Assembly: GCA_009760885.1 (NCBI GenBank)
Contig: CM019713.1
Span: 7,500,266-7,564,265, forward strand
Length of the DNA stretch: 64,000 nucleotides
Source: Achatina immaculata
Taxonomy: Eukaryota > Mollusca > Gastropoda > Stylommatophora > Achatinidae
Direction: 5' to 3'
Within the stretch, counting starts at the first letter, position 1. The number at the start of each line of letters is the position of its first letter. The notes beneath the pieces are model-generated. The model worked only from the letters and a program-made list of their open reading frames with translations. It searched no databases and was not told where the DNA came from. The translations under genes were made by a program, and so were the position numbers. This document shows positions 10,131 to 22,597 of the stretch, piece after piece.

Positions 10131-11253
10131 CTGCTGGCGAGGTTCTTCAGCTGCAGTGAGTGGAGTGGGGCTCCTCCCGGCCAGTGAAGAAAGGTGCGAA
10201 TGGGGTTGCCTCGCTCGCCACCGTGGAAAAGTGAAAGAAAGGATTAAGTGAAGTAATCAGTAGTCTCGAGGTCAGGATTACTCAAATCACGGCACCTCTG
10301 CTATGGAGGTCGGCCACATCCTATGTGCACCCATACTAGGTGGATTGCCTGAAATGGCTTAAACCGCTGCCGAGATTCTTCGTCTACCGCGCGTGGGGTG
10401 AAACTCCTCCCAGCCAAGGAAGAAAATGAGAAAAGAGTTGCCGAGTGGCGCCGCTGTGAAAAGGTGATGGAAAGGATAGAGTGAAGATTAATCGGTATGT
10501 ACAGTAGTCTCGCAACGAGAGCTACTCATACCACGATACTTCTGCTCTAGAGACCGTCCATGTCCGATATACACCAATACTGGTGAAATATGCCTAAACC
10601 GGCTAATACCAGGGGTGAAACTTGACTATTCATGTCATGGTACTTCCGCTCTAGAGGTCGAACACCACATAAACGCGCCCATACTTGGATAATACGCATA
10701 AACCGGCTTAATCCAGGGGTGAAATCTACTAGTGGCGAGGATTCGTCCTCCTGGAAAAAAGCTCCGTCCTGGTCACAACTAGGAAGGGTAGCGGCCACGA
10801 CCACAAAATGCTAAAGTCGGAGACACTGGACCAAAGCAGTCTAGATAGGCAACCACCTCTCACCGGACGGGGATATATGCGTATCCTAATTACGCTGAGG
10901 TTTTCCGGTGAGAAAGTCCAACAATGGTCTGGATGGGCTGCCACCTCTCACCCAGAGGGGATATACTGATGTCCAAAACACGTCGAGGTTTTCTGGTGAG
11001 AAAGTCCAACTCTAGATTAAACTGGCGCAACGAAAACTCCAGTGTCACGCAATCCCGCTTCTGCGACCTACCGAGAATACAGGCCTAAGCCCCGCAATAC
11101 TCTGAACCTCATGTGGTCCTCTCGGGGATCTCTTGTGGCCCTCTCGGGGACCACAGGAGGACCACAGAACCAATCAAGGAAAACAGGAATGAATTCAGTA
11201 GGATCACGGAGCGATCTTGGTGGTAGAAGCGTACAAAGAAGAAGAAGAAATAA
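10131..11253 (+). mobile_element. non-autonomous element X, copy 2
   Basis: This is the only long X copy on the plus strand. It begins with two copies of a module built on 'ctgctggcgaggttcttcag' and 'ggagtgggg(c)tcctcc' (10,131 and 10,360). Two or three units of about 108 bp ending in 'taatccaggggtgaaa' follow. Then come two units of about 88 bp that begin 'ccacctctcacc' and contain 'ttccggtgagaaagtccaac'. The terminal module holds 'tggtcctctcggggatctc' and the (GAA)n tail near 11,238-11,252. No frame is shared with the other copies, so it is non-coding. Module numbers differ from X1, X3 and X4. Confidence 0.75.
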
Positions 11254-11344
11254 TAATGCATAATACTGTAATATATAACTGAATTGAATGGGCCGGCTGG
11301 CCTTTGCTCTCCTGGCCTTCCTAAGCAAAACATACATTCATCTT

Positions 11345-11655
11345 AAAATGGTGCCAACGCACTGATTAACATATTCCAGCCACTGCTGCTATGAATCCAC
11401 CCCCCCCCCCACACACACTACACATCATCTCCATTTCGTGCCCATGCACTGAGTATCGAAACAGATATCTCCTTCTTTTTTGCCAACGCACTAAATACCA
11501 TGACATATAACGCCTCTTGTGTGCCAAAGCAGTGAAATATCTTGACATAAATCTCTCCCCTTGTGCCAACGCACTGAAATATCCTGACATAGCGCCCCTC
11601 CCCCCCCCCCCCCCCCCCAATTGTGCCAGTGCATTGAAATATCAACATAAATCAG
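11345..11655. repeat. ~45-bp degenerate repeat with poly-C tracts
   Basis: About six units share 'gtgccaacgcactgaaatat' followed by 'cctgacata'. They are separated by variable sequence, including C runs at 11,398-11,413 and 11,596-11,621. Confidence 0.7.
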
Positions 11656-12533
11656 CGAAATGTCCAAACACGACGATAATTATATGAAATACATAGCACA
11701 TATTATATATTCCACACACACATTAGTTCGAACAGTATCAGGTCGGCTGCGGCTAACACAGACGAAACGAATTCAACCCCTCCATGCCTGCTGGCTATGC
11801 TTGTCTCTTCTTCATGCCACGCTTTCTTCCGTTATATATATGCCTTCCATTCATCCAGATCACGTGAACGGTGACGCTTCCCCCCCACGCCGTACACTCG
11901 TGGGAACCCCGCATGACCGTTCACGCATGTTCTAGTATCAGTGCAGATATCTAGCATAATGATATACGTGTTATGACCAGTTTATCAAAGTCAGCATTGT
12001 AACATCTGATGACATAGCAACCTCTTCAATAAGAACTACCAGAAAGATCGGAACATCTAAAAATAGAGTCATTGCCGCACAGAATTATAAAGAGGACACT
12101 AAAGTCTACCACATTCTCCCCACCCCCCCCCCTTTTTTCCACACACACATACACACACACGCACTCTTTTTAATCTTCACATAGAACAAGGCTTAACTCC
12201 AGCACTTCTGCAGCTTGACTTGTTCTGAGACTTTTGCCCTAGGACATTCCAAGATAATTCTCTGAACATTTCACCATCCAGGTCATGGGTCATCCTGAAC
12301 CTACCGCCTCCCCCCTCCCAAAATGAACTTGTATGAGAATATTCAGTGGCTGTAGCCTGTGAGTGAGTTACCATTTTCTAACTTTTGAGTTCTTAAATGC
12401 CCACAAACCCGAGTCAGTCACGTTCCCATGGGAATAAAATTATATGTTTCATCAAATATCCTCCAGGAGGAGTTTTTTTTCGGGTTTGGTTTTATATTGC
12501 AGTGCATTTACCGTGTATTCAACATTGTCATGT
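11656..12533. other. no gene recognised
   Basis: Moderately complex sequence without a recognisable protein domain. Low-complexity C and CA runs occupy 12,116-12,170. Short frames on both strands have no known motif. Confidence 0.5.
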
Positions 12534-12616
12534 CTTCTTCTTCTTCTTCTTCTTATTCTTCCTCCTCCTCCTTCTCCTCCTCCTCTTCTTCTTCTTCTTC
12601 TTCTTCTTCTTCTTCT
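12534..12616. repeat. (TTC)n / (TCC)n tract
   Basis: A pure pyrimidine trinucleotide tract, equal to (GAA)n on the minus strand. It lies immediately 3' of a minus-strand LINE-G end and is likely that element's tail, later expanded. Confidence 0.85.
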
Positions 12617-12790
12617 AACAACTGCTGAACTCAGAAGCTTTCCGAGACGCTGCGGCTCACTGCTGCAGACAAGACTCGTCTCTATTTCTGTCTGTTCTTG
12701 ATCTTTTCTTGTTATTTTCGATTGAAGAGCACGTATGTTTTCTTCTAGGTTATCTCGCTATTAGTGTCTGGTCTACATCTTGGTCTACCC
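12617..12790 (-). pseudogene. LINE-G 3' terminal fragment, copy 1
   Basis: On the minus strand the sequence encodes, with frame breaks, a GRPR basic motif, a diverged linker and SAAVSRSVSES before a (GAA)n tail. The phrase 'ctgctgcagacaagac' is shared with 47,960 and, more diverged, with 56,235. This resembles the C-terminal end of a LINE polyprotein of the GRPR...W type. It is short and heavily mutated. Confidence 0.5.
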
Positions 12791-12861
12791 CTTTCTATGA
12801 AAGAAGAAGATATACTAGCTCTTGTAATCTACAGTTAACAGGAAAAAGATCAAGAACAGAT

Positions 12862-13740
12862 TGATTGATTGATTGATTGATCTTTATTTCAAAAGGGTTA
12901 AGAATTAGGCACGCAGGCCCGTCTGACATTCTGCCCTTTATCATACATCTTTCACTCTATTCCAGACATTCTGCAAATATGCTGTTCATGTAACAAACAT
13001 AATTAACATTGAAGCTGAGAGACATAAAATAAAATATAACATTTACGTTTCGCTCTTAAACATTCACTCAGTACAGAAGTAACTACATACATTATAAATG
13101 ACTATCTACTAAACAAAATTTTCGGGACTATTCAGAAAACAATTAATTGTATTCGGTGTCTGTAAGAGCAGTTTAAGATAACTTTTAAGTTTTATAATTC
13201 ATGGAGGCATGTTGTCGACATCAAATAGATATTGGGAAAGCTTGTAGTTGTAGGAAGGAGTATAATTTATATTTTTTATACAGGATGAAAGGGTATTCCA
13301 AAGATGAGCAGCAGAATAACTAAGGCTTTTCTTGTAAAGATCAAGTCTAGGTTTTGGAAGAAATATGTTGTTCAAGCGTTGGCTACACTTTGGGTTAAAT
13401 TTAAACAGGTTCTTTAGATAAGGCGGGGCATGCCGTGAAAGAATTTGATGTACTAACTTGGCTTTGTTGAAGAGGAACCTGTTCTTAAGAGGCAGTATTT
13501 TGATACGTTTGTGCTGGTTAGTTGTTTGTGCTTGATCTTTGTCATTAATAAGCTTTACTGCTCGCTTTTGGAGAGAGCAAAGCCTCTTTGTATTTGACAC
13601 TGAGCAACCATCCCAAACTGTTGAGCAATAGTCTAAATGTGTTTGTATATGAGATATGTAGTATGTCTTGTGTCTTGATTGATGAGGTGCTTAATTTTGG
13701 CTAACTGGTATACTTTTTTGTGCGATGAGTTTTGGCATTA
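12862..13740 (-). pseudogene. LINE-C 3' part: RT C-terminus and 3' UTR
   Basis: A minus-strand frame (stop at 13,199-13,201) encodes YYISHIQTHLDYCSTVWDG, then SNTKRLCSLQKRAVKLINDK and AHLWNTLSSCIKNI. This is the classic C-terminal region that follows the reverse transcriptase in CR1/L2/Jockey-group LINEs. The apparent start at 13,600 is a GTG inside the coding frame, so it is not a real start. The 3' UTR contains AT-rich sequence and ends in 'aaataaagatcaatcaatc', a (TCAA)n tail typical of CR1/L2-like elements. The 5' break is near 13,735. A 130-bp copy of the same 3' end lies at 56,888-57,016. Confidence 0.85.
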
Positions 13741-14282
13741 ACAGAGAGGAATGGAGAGGTGTCTTGCCTGTAGACATGAGCCCCAGTGGCTAAAAGAAGA
13801 AGAAGACCATTCAGAAGCCCTTTGGCCGCTCATATCATGAGAGAGTAAGGCAAAATCCATACAGCACACAGCTTTTTGGTATTCAGCAAAGAGGGAATTC
13901 TTTTCAAAATTAGGAAAATTAGGGCGGCCAGAACTGCTTATAAGAGTAAGTTTCATCACGGCTATAAATCTGTTATCCTCCGTGTCCCGCTGTGTTCCGT
14001 TTTTTTAGCTGTGTTAATATAGTTCAGGAAATATGTTTGTTTTATGTTGAACACTGACGTATTCAATGGCAGACTGGTGCGGTCCCTAAGCTACAGTGCA
14101 GGATTTACATTTGGTGAGGTTCTAGGCAATATAAGGCTTGGAGTCCCCTCGCTAAATTGTTACATTAGAAGGTGTGTGAGGACCTAAACTGTAGCTAAAC
14201 CAGGACGAAGCGTAACTCGGAACTTTTCCCATGCTTCATCTTTATAAACATTTTTTCCGTAAGTTAGGCGTATATATACATA
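13741..14282. other. no gene recognised
   Basis: Sequence between the LINE-C truncation and the mariner. No known domain, repeat or RNA signature is seen. Confidence 0.5.
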
Positions 14283-15625
14283 TGAGGGGTGACTGATAAG
14301 TTCTCGGCAAAAGGTACAAATACTTGAAACGCACAGTTGATATTAGGTGCATTTGTAGATCAGGTTAATGTAAGATTAAACACCAAGTTTCAAGAAATTA
14401 GCGGTAACCAATTTTTTGTACAGGCTACTGAAGTGGTAAGGGGTGACAGAAACTGAGAAAATTGATAAAATTTCTCATCGAGCAATCTTTCACTACATCT
14501 GCATCAAGGACTTATCATCGAAGGATATCCCTGAGGAATATGGTAGAGACTCTAAGGGAGAGTGCCCCTTCTTACAGCACAGTGAAGAAATGGGCAGCTC
14601 AATTAAAACATGGAAAGGAGAGTCTGGAAGATGATCCCCGTCCAGGAAGACCAAGAACGGTAACCACGGATGAAACCACCGGCAGAATCCATGACATGAT
14701 GCTAGAGGATCGACGACCAACTGAGCGGTACGTTGCTAATGAGTTGTACATCTCCTAGGAACGTGTTCATGCCATTATTCACAATGATCTTTAAATGACA
14801 AAAGTCTCTGCTCGATGGGTCCCGAAACTTCTTGGAGCTGATCACAAACGACAGCGTCTCAACATGTCAAAAGACAATCTTGGCCAATTTTCTTCAGCAA
14901 TTTGTGACTATGGATGAGACTTGGGTTCATAATTTTTAACCAAAAACCAAAGAACAGTGGCGAACTACTTTGCGAGCCCTATGTGACGTCTAACGGCACG
15001 GGAAGGATATAAGATATAAGATATAAGAAAGAACAGTGGAAACATCATGGATCCTCACCTCCAAAGAAAACAAGGGTAGTTCTGTCTGCAGGCAAAGTGA
15101 CGGCTTCCATTTTTTGGGATTCAGAAGGTGTGGTATTGGTAGACTATCTTCAAAATGGCAGACCGGTCACAGGGGCCTATTATGATAATCTTGTGAAGCA
15201 ATTGCGGATCAAACTGAAGGAAAAGCGTCGAGGGAAATTGACGAGAGGAGTCATCTTTCATCAAGACAATGCTCCAGTTCACAAGTCGGCGGTGGCAATG
15301 GCTGCCATTCATGAATGCGGCTTCCAGCTTCTTGAACATCCTCCTTCTTCCCCAGATTTGGCTCCTTCGGACTATTACCTGTTTATCAAACTCAGAAAGG
15401 AGCTCAGTGGTCGCAAATTTGCTTCAAATGATGACGTCAATCTGCTGTAGACCACTTTCTACTGGCACAAGATGCTGACTTTTATAAAGAAAGGATCTTT
15501 ATGCTCCATGATCGATGGACTAAGTGCATAAACTTGGAAGGGGACTATGTTGAGAAATAACCCAAAAACGTTGTCCACAAATAATCCGTTGTACCTTCTG
15601 CCGAGAACTTATCAATCACCCCTCG
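14283..15625 (+). mobile_element. mariner DNA transposon, both ends present
   Basis: The element is 1,343 bp, the usual mariner size. Terminal inverted repeats of 37 bp (14,283-14,319 and 15,589-15,625) match at 34 positions and start 'ygaggggtga'. A TA dinucleotide flanks each end (14,281-14,282 and 15,626-15,627), the expected mariner target duplication. The interior encodes a broken transposase. It looks like a structurally complete but immobile copy. Confidence 0.92.
14443..15560 (+). pseudogene. mariner transposase, DD34D, broken
   Basis: The N-terminal helix-turn-helix region is readable as TLRESAPSYSTVKKWAAQL, followed by the DDPRPGRPRTVT linker typical of mariner. The first catalytic aspartate is in TMDETWVH (codon 14,913), the second in HQDNAPVH (15,265) and the third in PSDYYLF (15,370). 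There are 34 residues between the second and third, which defines DD34D mariners. Stops at about 14,756, 14,793, 14,917 and 15,448 and several frame changes break it, so no active protein can be made. A short 'aagatat' triplication at about 15,007-15,030 disrupts the middle. Any mobility would need transposase from elsewhere. Confidence 0.92.
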
Positions 15626-15767
15626 TATATAAATATATATTGTACGGAAACGGACACTGTTGTGTATATAAATTCTAGACGAGTCTTAGTTTCAGTTGGA
15701 CGCTTTGTCTTTCGTATGCAGTGTCAAAGTCTTCCAAGTGTATTGCCCTTGTTAAACTTAGAAATAG

Positions 15768-15768
15768 C

Positions 15769-15809
<41 letters not shown>

Positions 15810-15818
15810 ATATATATA
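15768..15818. repeat. (TA)n microsatellite
   Basis: An imperfect TA tract of about 50 bases with two 'acata' interruptions. Confidence 0.85.
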
Positions 15819-16374
15819 ATGTAGTATTGTAGATAATTCCTATAGGAACAGACATATACACATGTGTAATATAGATAAATCTCACAGGAACACATGTCGG
15901 ATTCATCTTTTTACAATTCGGATCAGTCTTATAATTCTACAGATCCAAGAAAGTCTTTAACAACAGTATCATGTCAGAGTACAGCACAGTTTCCGATTAG
16001 AAGGACAGACACATAGACCTAAGGAAGCAGCTGATAAATAGAAAGTCTAAGAATGTTATTTAGATTATAATTCACACATGTTTAATAGTAACAATTTTTA
16101 CCGACTCTACTCTCAGTTTCATGCGATGTTGGCAACCCTTCGTGAAAGAACCATATATAAAAATAACATCAGTTATTATTACAAGTATCTGGGCGCAAAC
16201 AGTGCTGCAGGGCAAAACTCTGTCTGATCTGATCATATGGCGAGATATCTAACAAGTGCATACCACAATACGCAGAGCACTCTTATATGAAAACGTATGT
16301 GTGCTTGTCTTTACTGTCTTACTGAGGCATTCGTTAAGCCGGTGTTGCGCCTTGATGAGCACGATGATTGTGAT
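15819..16374. other. no recognisable feature
   Basis: AT-rich sequence before repeat Z1. No gene or element signature is seen. Confidence 0.5.
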
Positions 16375-16920
16375 CTGTACATTATCTTGAAGCCCTGTTT
16401 TCTGAGTGTTAATGGATTAGTTATTCATTGACTTCAGCCATCAACTTCACGTTTCTAGATTAGTTAATCACTGTCTCCAGCCATCCTACACTTCCAGGCT
16501 CTTTCAAACCTAAGGTTAACAACACACTGATGCGAAAGTCAAGCCAGTCCTATGTAGGACTTGAATGAGGATTTATTTATGAAACTGATGAAAACGCAGA
16601 TGGTGATGACGATAATCTGACCGCCGGCAGGTTTGCCCTGCCACATGGCGAGTAAATTCATCTTGCAAAACTCCAGAACAGATATAATGTCCATTTTCTC
16701 GACAGAGACATCACGAAAGTCATCCACTCAGGTACGCATCCAAACGAAGACTGACTCATTCATCTTTTCCCCCCCACTATCCCCAGTAACGGGATTCGCA
16801 AGCCACATAATCATCTGGAAGGATCTCGAACCTTACCCGGACGTTCAAAATAAATACATAAGACGAGAAATGCCCTTTCTGTAGAGAAAAAAACCCCCAG
16901 TTATCTCCCATACTGCTACA
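16375..16920 (+). mobile_element. unclassified dispersed repeat Z, copy 1 (most diverged)
   Basis: Aligned blocks shared with Z2 and Z3 include 'tctccagccatnctacactt', 'gatgacnataatctgac', 'aacagatataacgtccat' and 'aactttctgtagagaaaaaa'. This copy is clearly more diverged and has an extra segment near 16,525-16,560. No coding frame is conserved and no terminal repeats or tail could be identified. The family is unclassified. Confidence 0.65.
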
Positions 16921-17169
16921 TATTCTTTTACTCAGATTCTTGCCATACAATAGGACAAACTAACTTTATCCGCAATACATGGCTATTTTTACATAGTCAT
17001 TTTAGTTTATTTTGTGCTTTATTCCCATGGTCCTTCCCAAAAAATTGTTATTAACTTCGATAATTATTTTCTCACTGAGTTTCCGATCCACTGAAGACGT
17101 ATGGGGACCGTCTATCTCTCTCTCTTATGTGTTCTGTGGTGGGGCGGGCACTCTTTGCTAGGGCCGTGT

Positions 17170-17690
17170 CGTGTCGTTGTGCTGCCAGTGCGCACGTGGA
17201 TATCAAGTTGTACATTCATCATGAAGCCGTGTTGCTGGATTTGTTATGCACAGAATTCCAGCCGTCAGCTTCACTTTTATGGATTAGCTAAACACTATCT
17301 CCAGCCATGCTACACTTCCAAGCTCGCACAAAACCTCACGTTAGCAACCAACTGGTACAGACTTCAAGAAAGTCCTGGGTAACCTTGACACGAGGGTTTT
17401 GTTTATGTAAAAGATGATAATGCTGATGGAGATGACAATAATCTGACTGCCGGAAGGTTACCCCTGAAACGTGGCGAGTCCATTCAAACTACAAAAGTCC
17501 AGAACAGATATAACGTCCATATTCTCCATGGAGACATCACACACATCGTCCACACCGGTTCACATTCAGATGAAGACAAAAAATCGCTCGGGCTTTCTAC
17601 CACAAATTCTCCGTCACGGGATTCTTAAACCACGTGACCTTCTCGTTCACAATAAAGCCTCATAAGGCGAGAAATACCCTTTCTGTAGAT
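17170..17690 (+). mobile_element. unclassified dispersed repeat Z, copy 2
   Basis: Very similar to Z3 at 22,598-23,140 from 'gtcgtgtcgttgtgctgcca' through 'aaagcctcataa'. Identity is so high that a 40-residue plus-strand frame is preserved in both (ending YRLQESPG). That frame is lost in Z1, so I do not treat it as a gene. Orientation is the same in all three copies. Confidence 0.75.
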
Positions 17691-18959
17691 AAAAATTTAT
17701 ATCCAACATTGTTACAGGCACTTCCCCTCATCCCCCCCCCCCCCCACACTTTTTACAGCAAAATCTCTACAGACACAACATCACATTTCCCAAACAACAC
17801 ATATATCCCTACCGCATTCCAATAGGACACTCATTTCCAACAATCAACTAAATAAAGGCCATGGCATCCTCTAAAAAAAAACATTAGACTTCAAGCCATC
17901 TTCAGTATTTCAGTTAAATACATCTTATGACATCCTTCAAAAAATAATACGACATCAAGCCAATAAACAGAATACATGACATGCATAATCAATACCCTAT
18001 GACATACATCTGCAAACTACATACTATCAAAACATCAAGACACGCCACACTATCTCTAAGTGACATGTATCAGACATAAAACATTTCAACACTAAGAGTG
18101 CCAAAACCATCAAATATATGACACAGCATCTCAACAGTAAGTGCCATAACATCCAAACACATACAAGGTCAAGACAATAAGACAAAGATGGGGTATCTCA
18201 GGCTGGCCGCTCTGGAAGCCACCCAAAAAAAAATCTCAACTCGGCTTCAAATAGCATATATATACATATAGCATGAGTATTGACTAACTTAGCTATATGC
18301 ACAATAAGCAATTCAGTAGTGCAATAGTGCTCTAAACAAAACATAACATAGTCTGAAAACAGTTATTCGTTAATCCTAAACTGCAGACTATATACAAATC
18401 AACACACAAAGACAACCATTAAAAAAAAATATATGGTAAAATAACAATCATTTTCGAAAACAAATATGCAAGCGAAAGACATTGCTATGAGACAAAAACT
18501 AACAACAATGTCAGTACCGCCCAAACGAAAACAAATGCGGTCAATAGATCAACTATTACGGTCAGCCCAACAGGCCAACACTCTCTTACCGTGAAAACTT
18601 TGTTCACAGTCCACATCAACTAGCAGGCCTCCACGTGAAACACAACACAACCACATGGCTGCAACCAAAACATTACAAACACCAAAGCACGGGCTACTAC
18701 ACGGACCAAAACATCATTTCAAACGTCTCACAGGAAATATGAAGCTTCGAGTACTACACAGAGACCAGCTCAAACAAGAAGAGAAAGCGCCAGTACTCGA
18801 ATCACACCTATTACACAATAAAACCAAAAATCAACCTGGCCAGAAATATCAAGACTCAAAAGGCCAAGTTACATAACAACAATAAAGTTACACAAAACTT
18901 GTTTACATAGCTGGCGTAGGGGAAAAAATACGCCAACTCCCCGAATATAAGTATCGTAC
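17691..18959. other. no gene; AT-rich 'acatca' word-biased DNA
   Basis: About 1.3 kb of A- and C-rich plus strand, with no T-rich counterpart, no recognisable protein and no clear repeat period. A small hairpin 'ggcgta...tacgcc' lies near 18,913-18,933, just before the LINE-A break. Confidence 0.5.
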
Positions 18960-21199
18960 ACATATAAAACGGTGGAGATCAAGTATAACATCAGCAACAA
19001 CTTTACCAGGTGCTGGTTGTTACAAGGACCATGAGTTATTAATAGCAGACATGAAGATAAAGATAAAAAAGACAGTTACGGGATCAAGACCACTCCGCTT
19101 TGATCTTACAAATTTACCAGAACAATACGGTATAGAAGTGAAGAACCGTTTCGAAATCCTGATGGCTGTACAGGATGAATGACACCAGATGAATGGGCTA
19201 CCCAGACCAGCAATATGTTAATAACAACAGTTAACGACGTGGTTCCAGTAAAGAAAACACAAAAGAATGGACGGATTACAGCAGGCACACTAGAACTGAT
19301 AAAACAAAGTAGAGAAATGAAGACACAATGGAAAGTGACAAACGACAAAGAGGAATATAAATCTTTAACAAAAGAAGTACGAAGAAACATAAGAAACGAC
19401 AAAAAAAACCCAATATATACAAGATTGTTGTGAAAGAATAGAAAGACATCAGAAATATGGAAGAGATAGTGAAATGTTTAAAGAAATGAAGACTTTGACG
19501 AGAAATGTCACATCTAAGCTAAATGTAATTTGTGACGAGATGGGGAATACCTTGACAGAGACAGAGGAAATTCTAGAAAGATGGAGGGAATATTGCAGAG
19601 GAATGTATGAAAAAACCGACTGTGGAAGCAGAAATCAACAGTATGAATTATTATTGGAGGAGAAGGAAACTGAACCGATAATAGAAGTTTTATGGGCAAT
19701 AAAGAATCTGAAAAATATTAAATCACCAGGATGAGATGAGATAACAGCTGAATTTACTAAGCAGGAAGAAAGGAATGTGCAACAATCTATCATGCACTAT
19801 GTAAAAAGATATGTCATTCAGGTATTTGGCCAAAAGAATGGAAAAGAACTGGATTCATACCACGGCCAAAATGTAACCTGAAACTATGCACAAACTACAG
19901 AACTGTTGCCCTGATTAGTCATGCCAGTAAAATTCTGTTAAAAATCATAATGGGTAGACTTCGTAAGAAAACAGAAGAAGCCACTATGGTCAAAACTGGT
20001 TTCGGACAAGGAAGAGGATAAAGAGATCATATATTCAATATAAGATTAATAATAATAGAGAAATGCAGAGAGTATAACGTGAATCTATATTTATCGACTA
20101 CTCAAAGGCATTTGATTGTGTAAACACCAGAAACATTGGGAAGTAAAGGGAAAAAATAACATTTCCAACACATTTGATACAATTAACATCACAGCTGTAT
20201 CTAGACCAACAGGTAGCAGTGAGAATAAATGGTAAAACAACAACTTGGTTTGACATAAAACAAGGGTTCCGTCAGGGGTGCATATTGTCGCATTACTTAT
20301 TTAACTTGTATACTGAAAATATAATGAGGAATGTTAGAGAAGATGTAGACAAAGAATATTACGATGCCATAACAATTGGAGATTATGAAATACCAGAAAT
20401 TAGATATGCTGATTAAATAGTATTACTATCCACAACAGAAAAAGAAATGGAAAAACTAATTATGTCAGTCCGTAAGAACAGCGAAGAGCAAAACCTCTAT
20501 CTTAATGCGAAGAAAACTAAATTGATGACAACAGACAATACAAGCAAGGCAGCTGAAATATGTATCAATGAGGAAAAATAGGAAGAGGTGGAGAGTTTTG
20601 AATATCTTGGATCACTGCTAACTAATAATGGATATGCAGTGAGGGAAATTAAAAGGAGGACATCTATCGCTCTTCAGAAAGTAAAGCAACTAAAGAATCT
20701 GTGGAGAGGAACAGACAGAACTACAAAAATAAGATTTTTAAGGTCATGCATCTTTCTCATCGCAACATATGCCTGTGAGACCCGGACACTTAACAAAACA
20801 GCTGAGAAACACATAAATGCCTTTGAATGTAAATGCTACAGAAGAGTTCTTCAAATATCATGGACACAAAAAAGAACAAATATATCCATACTACAAGAGC
20901 TTAATATTGAAGAAGGCTGGCTATTAAAGAGGATTAAACAAAGAAAACTTAAATATTGTGGACACATTAAACGTCATGATATTCTAGAGAGGACCCTCTT
21001 GGAAGGGTAAATAAATGGAAAAAGAAAAAGAGAAAGACCAAAGCGAAGATGGCTGCCTGCAAGACATCATTGATGATTATTTGCAAATGGATGCATCAGC
21101 AGCAGGCCATCTTGCTCACAATCGAGAGGCCTACAGGAGTTCTGTTAGAGAGGCAAAGTTCCACACGGGGCATGCAAATGAATGAATGAATGAACACAT
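18960..21199 (+). pseudogene. LINE-A, 2.2-kb 5'-truncated copy 1, RT dead
   Basis: The copy starts within the apurinic endonuclease domain: RWRSSITSATTLPGAG followed by DHELLIADMKIKIKK, from 18,970. A linker follows (TPDEWATQTSNMLITTVNDV at 19,179). Then come reverse-transcriptase blocks: NYRTVALISHASKIL near 19,895, GFGQGRG near 20,000, and IKQGFRQGCILSHYLFN near 20,255. The catalytic YADD is YAD followed by TAA (20,405-20,416), so the second aspartate codon is a stop. The C-terminal part (20,588-21,010) is open, with FEYLGSLLTNNG, CETRTLNKTAEKH and GHIKRH. Stops or frameshifts occur near 19,178, 19,432, 19,732, 20,021, 20,579 and 21,008. The end is the shared HLAHNREAYRS module with an (AATG)n tail. 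The encoded enzyme would copy RNA at a nicked target, but this copy is inactive. Confidence 0.9.
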
Positions 21200-21212
21200 A
21201 TAAACACATATC

Positions 21213-21445
21213 GCTCGGTTTGCTAATCCGGTGGTACCGGGTGAGATTTTTTATGGTACACATCAAAAAGGCCCCGGGGTGACCCAGCCTCTAAAAGTGG
21301 GTAGCAGAGAAATCTGGGAAGGTAAAGCGGCCAGGCGTGATACTGACCTCATCACACTTTTATGTGCCGAAGGTAATGGAAAATACAGGCCTAACACTGC
21401 ATTGACCAATATGCATCAATGGCATGGAAACTGGAATTTTATCTT
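21213..21445 (+). mobile_element. SINE-2 copy, plus strand
   Basis: The block matches the minus-strand copies at 5.5 and 58.5 kb. It includes 'aaggccccggggtgaccc', 'agagaaatctgggaaggtaa' and 'gcggccaggcgtgatactga'. It lies directly after the LINE-A tail and ends in T-rich sequence. No tRNA-like head is evident at its 5' side, so it appears truncated. Confidence 0.65.
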
Positions 21446-21723
21446 TTTTTTCCACATATAAACACCATTACAATACTGAAACGACATTGTTAAAAAAACA
21501 AGAAGTAAACACATAAAAAAATACAACACAGAAATACCTATACTCCAGTAACAATCCAGACTGATAGGACCTCCAATAAACTATAAGATCCAAGAGTCAG
21601 TAGATAATAACATTCTTGATGCTTTCAAAACAACACAGTTCACGCGACTGACGAGACAAAGGCGTCTCCTACCAGGGTGATTATACAACAAGCAGAAGAG
21701 ACATGGCTGACATCTGGCGACAG

Positions 21724-22265
21724 TTAGGTCTCTCTCAGGCTGACCTAGTATGACAAGTAGGACTTTCCCTTGAGATGGCATCATACGACAATAACTCTCT
21801 CACAGGTTGACATTGTACAGCAAATTAGCCTCTCTCTCAAACCGACATCATACGACGAGAGATCTCTCACAGGGTAACATTTATGAGGCAATCAAGGCTC
21901 TCTCTCGAAATAGCATCATACGACGATAAGCCTCTCTCAGGGTGACGTTATGAGGCAATCAAGGCTCTCTCTCTCGAACTGACATCATACGACAATAAGT
22001 CTCTCACAGGTTGACAATGTATGGTAAGTTAGGCTCTCTCTCGAACTGAGATCATACGACAGTAGCTCTCTCACAGGTTGACAATGTATGGCAAGTTAGG
22101 CTCTTTCTCGAACTAATACCATAGGACGATAAGTCTCTCACACGGTGACATAAGGCAAGCAAGGCTCTCTCTCTCGAACTGACATCATATGACAATAAGT
22201 CTCTCACAGGCAAGCAAGGCAAACAAGCAAGGCTCACTCTCGAACTGATATCCATGGGAGAAACA
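21724..22265. repeat. ~65-bp degenerate tandem repeat, ~8 units
   Basis: Each unit combines 'ggctctctctcgaactgaca', 'tcatacgacaataagtctct' and 'cacaggttgacaatgtat'. Unit length varies from about 55 to 75 bp through small indels. No coding signature is seen. Confidence 0.8.
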
Positions 22266-22597
22266 GACACAGCAATAGTCTCTTAGCAATAGTCTCTTAC
22301 AATCAATGATGAAATAGGACACAACCCATGCCGCCGTTCACAGTGGTTCCCATTTCTTGCAGGCGAAACCGAAAAACAAGAATGTCCACGAAACAGAGCA
22401 GCAGGAGTGCATCTCACCTCGGGGGCCCGGACAGCTTGATTCTGTACCAAATGTCTTTGTCGACATGCTGCGACACATTCGCCAACATAAGTTTTACGTT
22501 GCTAAGCTGGGCCTCCACGACGCCACCAGCGGAAATCGTATCGTATGCCCGCCGGTGTGCTTACTGTACTGTGATATTGGGGGTACTCGTTAATCTG
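22266..22597. other. no recognisable feature
   Basis: A plus-strand frame starting at 22,328 runs into repeat Z3 but encodes nothing I recognise. Confidence 0.45.

Noticed and set aside
17101..17382. Frame conserved between 17.1 and 22.3 kb (ending YRLQESPG) as a gene
   Set aside because: Conservation is due to the near-identical DNA of repeats Z2 and Z3. The frame is not kept in the older copy Z1.
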